Source of the DNA: CAIKMD01 sp963803265
Lineage (GTDB): Bacteria > Pseudomonadota > Alphaproteobacteria > ATCC43930 > CGMCC-115725
NCBI GenBank assembly: GCA_963803265.1
Contig: CAWDLZ010000011.1
Location: 372,001-436,000, forward strand
Direction: 5' to 3'
Length of the DNA: 64,000 nt
The notes beneath the pieces were generated by a model. The model ran no database searches, was not told the DNA's origin, and was given only the letters and a program-made list of their open reading frames with translations. The position numbers were made by a program, and so were the translations under genes. Shown in pieces: positions 58,274 to 64,000 of the stretch (the stretch's first letter is position 1; the number at the start of each line of letters is the position of its first letter).

Positions 58274-59008
58274 TCAATCCGCTTTCGTGAGATCGACGAT
58301 GACCGCGTTGGCGTAAAGGAACAGCGCCATCACCGAAATGAAGAACACGGCATCGCGCAGGTCGATGACGCCCCGGAGGATCGAGCTGAAATGGCTGAAG
58401 AAGCTGAACGAGGCCACCGCATCGAGCACGCCCGACGGCGCCCAGCCCTCGAGGAAGCCGAGCACCACGGTCGAGCCGCTGACGGTGAACAGGAAGCAGA
58501 CCGCGGCGGTCAAGACGAAGGCGATCACCTGGTTCTTGGTGAGCGCCGACAGGGCCGCGCCGATCGAGAGATACGCGCCCGCCATGAGGAAGCTGCCGAT
58601 ATAGCTGGCGAGGATCACGCCGTTGTCGGGATTGCCCAGCACGTTGACCGTGATCCAGAACGGAAAGGTGAGGACGAGCGCGATGCCGGCGAAGGCCCAG
58701 GCGGCGAGAAACTTGCCCATGACCGCCGCGGCGATCGACACCGGCAGGGTCAGGAACAGCTCGATCGTGCCGAGCTTCCTCTCCTCTGCCCAGAGCCGCA
58801 TCGAGAGCGCGGGGATCAGCACCAGGTAAAGCCAGGGATGGAAGCTAAAGAAGGCGACCAGATCGTCCTGCCCGCGGTCGAAGAAATCGCCGAGAAAAAA
58901 CGTCAGCGAGCCGGCGAGCGCCAGGAAGATCACGATGAAGACATAGGCCAAGGGCGTCGCGAAGTAGCTCGCAAGCTCGCGGCGGAAGATGACATAGGTG
59001 CTGTACAT
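58274..59008 (-). CDS. ABC-2 type transporter permease
   Basis: This 244-residue protein has six hydrophobic segments (for example LAYVFIVIFLALAGSLTFFL and IAFVLTAAVCFLFTVSGSTV), and MRLWAEERKLGTIELFLTLP, the coupling-helix signature of GldF/NosY-type permeases. It lies between the ATPase (11 bases) and the GldG-like gene (8 bases). Confidence 0.92.
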   Translation of the reverse strand: MYSTYVIFRRELASYFATPLAYVFIVIFLALAGSLTFFLGDFFDRGQDDLVAFFSFHPWLYLVLIPALSMRLWAEERKLGTIELFLTLPVSIAAAVMGKFLAAWAFAGIALVLTFPFWITVNVLGNPDNGVILASYIGSFLMAGAYLSIGAALSALTKNQVIAFVLTAAVCFLFTVSGSTVVLGFLEGWAPSGVLDAVASFSFFSHFSSILRGVIDLRDAVFFISVMALFLYANAVIVDLTKAD

Positions 59009-59019
59009 TCCGGTCTCGC

Positions 59020-59961
59020 TTATGCCGCTTGCATGGTGATCGCGCGGAACACGTCGTCGAGGCGCCCGCGCTCGACGCGTATTCCGGTGAGCGGCCAGCC
59101 CGCCGTGCGAACCAGATCGGTGACCTCGGCGACGATCGCGCGGCCGTCGCGCGGAAAGACCATGAAGCCCGCGCCCTCGGAATCGTCGACGGGCTCGACG
59201 GTCTGGACGCCGGGGAGGCGCAGCAACGCCGTCACCGCGTCGCTTGCATCGCCCGAAATCGCGAGCCTGACCGCGTTGTGGTGCCGCGAGCGCGCCTCGA
59301 GCTCGGCCGGAGTGCCGTCCGCCAGCAACTTGCCGTGCGCGATGATCGTGGCGCGGCTGCACACCGCCTCGACCTCTTCGAGGATATGGGTCGAAATGAC
59401 GATCGCCTTGGCCGGCGCCAGCTCGGTGATGAGGGTGCGCACCTCGTGCTTCTGGTTGGGGTCGAGTCCGTCGGTCGGCTCGTCGAGAATCAGCACGTCG
59501 GGATCGTGCAACAATGCCTGCGCCAAGCCGACGCGGCGCTTGAAGCCCTTGGATAGGGTATCGATCGTCTGACCGAGAACCTCCTCGAGCGCGGTGCGCT
59601 TCACCGCCAGCTCGATGCGCCGCTTGGCCTCGTCGCCGGAGAAGCCGCGGATGCGCGCGATGAAGCGCAGGAAGCCCAGCGCCGTCATGTCGGGATAAGC
59701 CGGCGCGCCCTCGGGCAGATAGCCGATATGGCGCTTGGCCGAGATCGGATCATCGACGATATCCGCGCCGCATATGATGGCGGTGCCGCTCGTCGGCGAG
59801 AGAAACCCGGTGACGACTTTCATCGTGGTGGATTTTCCCGCGCCGTTCGGCCCGAGGAAGCCGAGCACCTCGCCGCGCCGCACCGAAAACGAGACGTCGT
59901 CCACCGCCGTCACCGGACCGAAGCGGCGGGTGAGGTGGCGAACCTCGATCATTGCGTCCAT
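59020..59961 (-). CDS. ABC transporter ATP-binding protein, GldA-like
   Basis: This 313-residue ATPase has Walker A GPNGAGKST, the signature LSKGFKRRVGLAQALLHDP, Walker B LILDEPTDGLDPNQ and the His switch in ISTHILEEV, plus a C-terminal DUF4162-like tail. It powers the permease of the same operon. The start ATG at 59961 is chosen for the GGGGAGC upstream. ATG 59952 and an upstream frame to 60036 are alternatives. Confidence 0.93.
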   Translation of the reverse strand: MDAMIEVRHLTRRFGPVTAVDDVSFSVRRGEVLGFLGPNGAGKSTTMKVVTGFLSPTSGTAIICGADIVDDPISAKRHIGYLPEGAPAYPDMTALGFLRFIARIRGFSGDEAKRRIELAVKRTALEEVLGQTIDTLSKGFKRRVGLAQALLHDPDVLILDEPTDGLDPNQKHEVRTLITELAPAKAIVISTHILEEVEAVCSRATIIAHGKLLADGTPAELEARSRHHNAVRLAISGDASDAVTALLRLPGVQTVEPVDDSEGAGFMVFPRDGRAIVAEVTDLVRTAGWPLTGIRVERGRLDDVFRAITMQAA

Positions 59962-60093
59962 GGCGCTAAGCTCGCTCCCCATCCCATTCTTCTTCTGCCC
60001 GCGCGCCATGTGCCGTATTTTAGCCGGAGAAATCAAGCCCGCGCAGGGCCTGGCCGGTTTAATTCTCTGTAATGTTGCGCGGCTTAGAGGGAT

Positions 60094-60573
60094 TCACCCG
60101 CCCAGCGCCTTTTCGATCGCGGCCGTGATCGCAGGATCGGTGGGCTTTACCCGCGACGGCCAGGCGCCGGCCAGGCTGCCGTCCGGCGCGATCAGGTATT
60201 TGTGGAAATTCCAGCGCGGCGCGCCGGCCTCGCCCAGCTCGGCGACAACCCAGCGGTAGAATTCATGGGCGTCCTTGCCGACGACTTTCTCCTTCGCGGC
60301 CAAGGGGAAATCGACGGCATAGTTGCGCTCGCAGAAATTCTTGATCTCGGCCTCGCTGCCCGGCTCCTGCGCGCCGAAATCGTTGGACGGCACGCCGAGC
60401 AGCACGAAGCCGCGATCGCGATAGCGCCGCCACAGCGTCTCCATGTCGGCGTATTGCGGCGTGAAGCCGCATTCCGACGCGGTGTTGACGACCAGCACCG
60501 GCTTGCCGCGCCACGCCGCTAGCGGCAAGGCGCCGCCCGCGATCTTGCGGAAGGCGTAATCGAAACCGCTCAT
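60094..60573 (-). CDS. Glutathione peroxidase family protein
   Basis: This 159-residue thiol peroxidase has the catalytic Cys in VVNTASECGFTPQYADMETL, Gln in GVPSNDFGAQEPGSEAEI, FPLAAKEKVVGKDAHEFYRW and the Trp-Asn pair in WNFHKYL. It reduces peroxides, in bacteria often with thioredoxin. The ATG overlaps the stop of the DUF169 gene upstream. Confidence 0.94.
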   Translation of the reverse strand: MSGFDYAFRKIAGGALPLAAWRGKPVLVVNTASECGFTPQYADMETLWRRYRDRGFVLLGVPSNDFGAQEPGSEAEIKNFCERNYAVDFPLAAKEKVVGKDAHEFYRWVVAELGEAGAPRWNFHKYLIAPDGSLAGAWPSRVKPTDPAITAAIEKALGG

Positions 60574-61304
60574 GACACAGCCCTCTCGAATCGCTTGGCG
60601 TCCTCGGCCGCATAGGCGGCGACTTGTCGGTCCGCCGCTTGCGCTTTCTTTAGGCGCGCGATGAGCGGCCCGAGCTGCGCCGCCGGCAGCGCGCAAGTCA
60701 CCTCGTTGTTCGACATGCCGGTGCGGACGCGGCTCAGCATGCAGCCGCTGGAGACGGCGACGACGCCCGCCTCCTTGGCGAGCGCGACGATATGGCATTG
60801 CGGCTTGCCCTCGAAGCGCAACTCGGGCCAGGCATCGTTAACAAGCATGAGCTGCTTTCCGGTAAGGCGCAGGAACACGACATCGGGCTCGAAGGCCGCT
60901 TCGGCGAGCGGTCCGTACAGCACCGCGCCGGGCTTTTCTTTCACCGCCGGAATCTTCGCAGCCGCCTCGGCCGTCACCCACTCGGCCGCGACAAGGGCCG
61001 CGACATCGGCGCCCGCGGCGGCCTCGGCGAAGCTCTTGAAGCCGTGGGTGAAACTGCCGACGCTGCAATTGGCGTGATCGGCGGCGGTGGTGGCGAAAGC
61101 TCGCTCGATCGCCCGCATCCAGAACACGCAACCGGCCGGCGCCGCGCCGGTGCGGCCATCGGGCGCGGGCGCGGGCATCACGCCACCCGGACCGGGCAGC
61201 CCTTCGGGCGCCGCCGCCGCGAAGGCGATCGCGATCGGCGCTACGCCCAGCCCCAGCAGCGCGCGCAATTCGCCGTCGAGCATTCCGCATTCTTCTCGTT
61301 TCAT
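60570..61304 (-). CDS. DUF169 domain protein
   Basis: This 244-residue protein has the DUF169 pattern: APIAIAFAAAAPEGL, AGCVFWMRAIERAFATTAAD, HANCSVGSFTHGF, FEPDVVFLRLTGKQLMLVND, and VSSGCMLSRVRTGMSNNEVT with conserved Cys. Its biochemical role is unknown, though conserved Cys suggest metal or redox chemistry. It is coupled to the downstream glutathione peroxidase gene by a four-base overlap. MLDGEL at 61283 is an alternative start. Confidence 0.88.
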   Translation of the reverse strand: MKREECGMLDGELRALLGLGVAPIAIAFAAAAPEGLPGPGGVMPAPAPDGRTGAAPAGCVFWMRAIERAFATTAADHANCSVGSFTHGFKSFAEAAAGADVAALVAAEWVTAEAAAKIPAVKEKPGAVLYGPLAEAAFEPDVVFLRLTGKQLMLVNDAWPELRFEGKPQCHIVALAKEAGVVAVSSGCMLSRVRTGMSNNEVTCALPAAQLGPLIARLKKAQAADRQVAAYAAEDAKRFERAVS

Positions 61305-61359
61305 CGCTCTTCCCTAACTCCAACTCTTTGGCCAGCCACTGCTCCACCGGCGCGGCTGG

Positions 61360-62025
61360 CTAGCCATACCGCTCTTCGTTCCAGGGATTGCCGCGCTGGT
61401 GATAGCCGCGCTCTTCCCAGAAGCCGGGTCGGTCGCCAGCAACCAGCTCGATGCGGCGGATCCATTTCGCGCTTTTCCAGAAATAGAGCTTTGGCACGAT
61501 GGCGCGCACCGGTCCGCCATGCTCGCGCGGCAGGGGCTTGCCCTGCCAGGAATGGGCCAGCAGCACGTCGTCATCGGCGAAATCGGCGAGCGGCAGGTTG
61601 GTGGTGTAGTCGTCATGGCTGTGGAAGACGACGAAGGCCGCCTCGGGCTTGGGCTTGACGAGGGCGAGGATGTGCCGGGCGCTCACCCCGTCCCATTGAT
61701 TGTCGAAGCGCGACCAGGCGGTGACGCAGTGGATGTCGGAGACATCGCGGAACGGCGGCTGCGCCAGGAATTCCGTCCAGCTCCAATCGAGCGGGTTCCC
61801 GACCGCCCCGTCAACCGCGAGCCGCCACTCGGCCGGCTCGATCTTTGGCACGACGCCGAGGTCGAGCACCGGCCAGTCGCGCACGAGATGCTGGCCGGGC
61901 GGCAGGCGCTCAGCGCGCGCGGCTCCGCCGCCGGTCAACAGCCGCCCCTCGCGCGCCCAGCGTTGCTTGCTTTCGACCAGCTTGGGCCGAACCTCGCCCA
62001 GCCTGTCTTCCGGCTTATCGGTCAT
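61360..62025 (-). CDS. Sulfite oxidase-like molybdopterin-dependent oxidoreductase
   Basis: This 221-residue protein is a compact oxidoreductase molybdopterin domain of the YuiH type. LPPGQHLVRDWPVLDLGVVP and WRLAVDGAVGNPLDWSWTEF lead to the Mo-binding Cys in DIHCVTAWSRFDNQWDG, then LPREHGGPVRAIVPKLYFWK and WIRRIELVAGDRPGFWEERG. There is no signal peptide and no dimerisation or heme domain, so it is probably cytoplasmic. Substrate is unknown. Confidence 0.92.
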   Translation of the reverse strand: MTDKPEDRLGEVRPKLVESKQRWAREGRLLTGGGAARAERLPPGQHLVRDWPVLDLGVVPKIEPAEWRLAVDGAVGNPLDWSWTEFLAQPPFRDVSDIHCVTAWSRFDNQWDGVSARHILALVKPKPEAAFVVFHSHDDYTTNLPLADFADDDVLLAHSWQGKPLPREHGGPVRAIVPKLYFWKSAKWIRRIELVAGDRPGFWEERGYHQRGNPWNEERYG

Positions 62026-62129
62026 GCGCTCTCCTTGGCTTTAGAGTAGCGCGGACGCCGCCGCATTCCAGCCCGCACCTTGGGGGTTGCGCCAGCCCGG
62101 TCGCATCGCGGACACTGCGATCGAAGCCC

Positions 62130-62768
62130 ATGCTGCTGATCACGCTGCTGAAAGGAATTGCGGTCGGCCTCGTCATCGCGCTGCCGGTCGGGCCGGTCGG
62201 CGTGCTGTGCGTGCGCCGCTGCCTGTTGGAGGGCCGGCGTTTCGGCCTGGTTTCGGGGCTCGGCGCGGCGCTGGCGGACACGATGTTCGCCGCGATGGCC
62301 GGATTCGGCCTGACCTATGTGCGCGCCTGGCTGCTCGCTCACCAGAATTGGTTCGGGCTCATCGGCGGCATATTCCTGCTGGCATTCGGCGCCAAGGCGC
62401 TGCTCGCCCATCCTGCCCGCGCACTGGTGCCCTTGGGCGACGAAGCGCTGCCCGGTGCCTTGGTCTCGACCTTCGCGCTCACCATCGTCAATCCGATCAC
62501 CCTCCTGTCCTTTACCGCGATCTTCGCCGAACTCGGCGCGCAAGCCGTGAGCGGCCCGGGCGACGTATCGGTGCTGGTCGGCGGCGTGTTCATCGGCTCG
62601 ATGACGTGGTGGGTCGCCTTGACGGCCGGCACCCTCGGCCTGCGCCACCTGGCCAGCGAGCTGGTGCTGCATTTGGTCAACCGGATCTCCGCCGCGGTCC
62701 TTCTGTTCGCGGGCGCGGCCCTGCTGATCGTGGCGCTGCGCGGTCTCGGCGCGACCGCGATGACGTGA
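62130..62768 (+). CDS. LysE family translocator
   Basis: This 212-residue membrane protein has the LysE/RhtB N-terminal motif GIAVGLVIALPVGPVGVLCV, then GLVSGLGAALADTMFAAMAG and FALTIVNPITLLSFTAIFAE, with six hydrophobic segments. Such exporters move amino acids or related solutes out of the cell. Substrate is unknown. Confidence 0.9.
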   Translation: MLLITLLKGIAVGLVIALPVGPVGVLCVRRCLLEGRRFGLVSGLGAALADTMFAAMAGFGLTYVRAWLLAHQNWFGLIGGIFLLAFGAKALLAHPARALVPLGDEALPGALVSTFALTIVNPITLLSFTAIFAELGAQAVSGPGDVSVLVGGVFIGSMTWWVALTAGTLGLRHLASELVLHLVNRISAAVLLFAGAALLIVALRGLGATAMT

Positions 62769-62811
62769 CCCGAGCTTGGCCCGGGCGCTCGCGGCCGCTA
62801 GACTCTTCGAC

Positions 62812-64000
62812 ATGAGCTGGGGACGTCATTTGCGCCTGGCCGCAGCGCTTGCGCTGAGCCTCTGCGCGGTGACGCCGGCGCGGGCCGAGACCGCGCCCGC
62901 CGCGCCCTCGACCGAGCAATTGCAGCAGCTCGTCGCCACTCTGAAGGACGACAAGGCGCGCGCGCAACTCGAGGATGAGCTTCAGGCGCTGATCGCCGCC
63001 CAGAGCGCCGAGAGCAACGAAGCGGCGGCGCCGGCCGCGTCCTGGTTCGCGGACCTGCCCGCCGAGTTCGATGCCATCGGCGGCGAGGTTCTGGCGGCCG
63101 CGCCGATCCTGGCGCAGGCGCCGCGGCTTTACGCCTGGGCCGAAACCCAGGTCAGCGACCCCGATTTGCGCCAGCGCTGGCTCGAAATCATCGTCAAGCT
63201 GGTAGTGATTTTCGGCGCCGGCTTCGCCGCCGATGCGCTGGCGCGGTTTCTGTTGCGCCGCCCCGCCAAGCTGCTCGCCGCGCGATCGACCGCGACCCCA
63301 GCGACACGGGCGGGGCTGCTGGCGCTGGCCGCCGGCGTCGAAATCCTGCCGGTGCTGATTTTCGCCGGCGTCGCCGCTTTCGTCATTCCGCTCACCGAGC
63401 CGAACCTGCCGACGAGGCAAGCCGCGAGCCTCCTCATCGCCGCGACGGTGTGGGCGCGCGGCCTCGTGGCGCTGGCGCGGATCGGCCTGCTGTCGCCGGC
63501 GGCGCAAAGCCTTTACCCGCTCGGCGAGGAGACGCGGAACTATCTCTATATCTGGGTGCGGCGCTTCGCCTATTGGGCGGCCTATGGCTACGCCGTCTCG
63601 GTGGTGGCGTGGTGGCTCGGCGCGCCCGGCGCGATCGACGGATTGCTGCTCCGGTTCACCGTGCTGGTGATGGCGATTCTCGCCGTCCTCTTCGTCTTGC
63701 AGAACCGGAGAGCGGTGGCGGACTGGCTGCGCGGGCAGGAACGCGCGCGAGGCGAGGGCCGGGTGCCGCACCTTCGTTTGGCCGAGCACTGGTACGTCAT
63801 CGCGATCGTCTATATCGTCGGCACCTTCGGCGTCTATGTCCTGAAAGCCCAGGGCGGCATCGATTTGCTGTTGCGAGCGAGCGCGCTCAGCCTGGTCGTC
63901 GTAACAGCCGCGGCGCTGCTCAAGCGCTTCGTCAACAGCGCGCTCTACCGCGGCTTCGCGGTGAGCCCCGAGATGAAGGCGCGCTTTCCCGACATCGAGG
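62812..64000 (+). CDS. Large mechanosensitive ion channel family protein (partial, 3' end off the window)
   Basis: The frame from ATG 62812 is open to the window end (396 codons). It has a signal peptide (LAAALALSLCAVTPARAE), a helical periplasmic part (LQQLVATLKDDKARAQLEDE) and several membrane helices (WLEIIVKLVVIFGAGFAADA; VEILPVLIFAGVAAFVIPL; WYVIAIVYIVGTFGVYVL). This is the N-terminal layout of the long MscS-like channels of the YbiO type. The diagnostic MscS core would lie beyond the window. Confidence 0.8.
   Translation, partial: MSWGRHLRLAAALALSLCAVTPARAETAPAAPSTEQLQQLVATLKDDKARAQLEDELQALIAAQSAESNEAAAPAASWFADLPAEFDAIGGEVLAAAPILAQAPRLYAWAETQVSDPDLRQRWLEIIVKLVVIFGAGFAADALARFLLRRPAKLLAARSTATPATRAGLLALAAGVEILPVLIFAGVAAFVIPLTEPNLPTRQAASLLIAATVWARGLVALARIGLLSPAAQSLYPLGEETRNYLYIWVRRFAYWAAYGYAVSVVAWWLGAPGAIDGLLLRFTVLVMAILAVLFVLQNRRAVADWLRGQERARGEGRVPHLRLAEHWYVIAIVYIVGTFGVYVLKAQGGIDLLLRASALSLVVVTAAALLKRFVNSALYRGFAVSPEMKARFPDIE

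Overview
The window is GC-rich DNA from an alphaproteobacterium, most likely of the Rhodospirillales type. The evidence is the block rplU-rpmA-obgE-proB-proA-nadD-rsfS-rlmH-gpmI-envC-ctpA-(divergent polysaccharide deacetylase)-rppH, the atpHAGDC operon beside priA, sdhCDAB, mdh with sucA-sucB-lpdA, and a phasin gene (polyhydroxyalkanoate storage). No genus can be named from the sequence alone.

Layout. 1-1.4 kb: a phasin (cut by the window edge) and a formyltransferase-fold protein. 1.4-12.5 kb: an accessory region. It starts with an intact IS1595-family element (1665-3668) with 25-bp inverted ends, a perfect 8-bp target duplication (AATTAAAA) and three passenger ORFs overlapping head to tail behind the transposase. 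Next comes a candidate P4-like phage satellite or integrative element of about 9 kb: P4-type tyrosine integrase, a small AT-hook-like protein, a primase and D5-helicase replication module, an AlpA/excisionase-type regulator, a terminase-small-subunit-like protein and small membrane proteins. It ends before a tRNA-Ser(CGA) gene whose 3' end faces the element. 12.6-64 kb: core chromosome for ribosome assembly and GTPases, proline and NAD synthesis, cell-wall hydrolysis control, ATP synthase, replication restart, XerC, a SufS-like desulfurase, the 2-oxoglutarate dehydrogenase complex, malate and succinate dehydrogenases, a CitE-like lyase, aspartate-semialdehyde dehydrogenase, panB, a Gld-type ABC transporter operon, stress and redox enzymes, and the start of a large mechanosensitive channel gene.

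How the genes work together. mdh, sucA, sucB, lpdA and sdhCDAB are TCA-cycle steps feeding the respiratory chain, and atpHAGDC uses the resulting proton gradient. The rplU to rppH block couples translation factors (L21, L27, ObgE, RsfS, RlmH) to proline and NAD synthesis and to cell-envelope hydrolysis (EnvC-like, CtpA). The satellite carries the parts expected for integration, control, autonomous replication and possible interference with phage packaging.

Quality caveat. Many essential or core genes are broken by single-base frame changes, clustered at 14-20 kb, 38.9-40.2 kb and 47.1-49.3 kb, with single ones at 22.4, 28.5 and 43.4 kb. Most lie in short G/C runs. This pattern looks like uncorrected sequencing indels rather than gene decay. 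Gene ends are given for the whole repaired gene.
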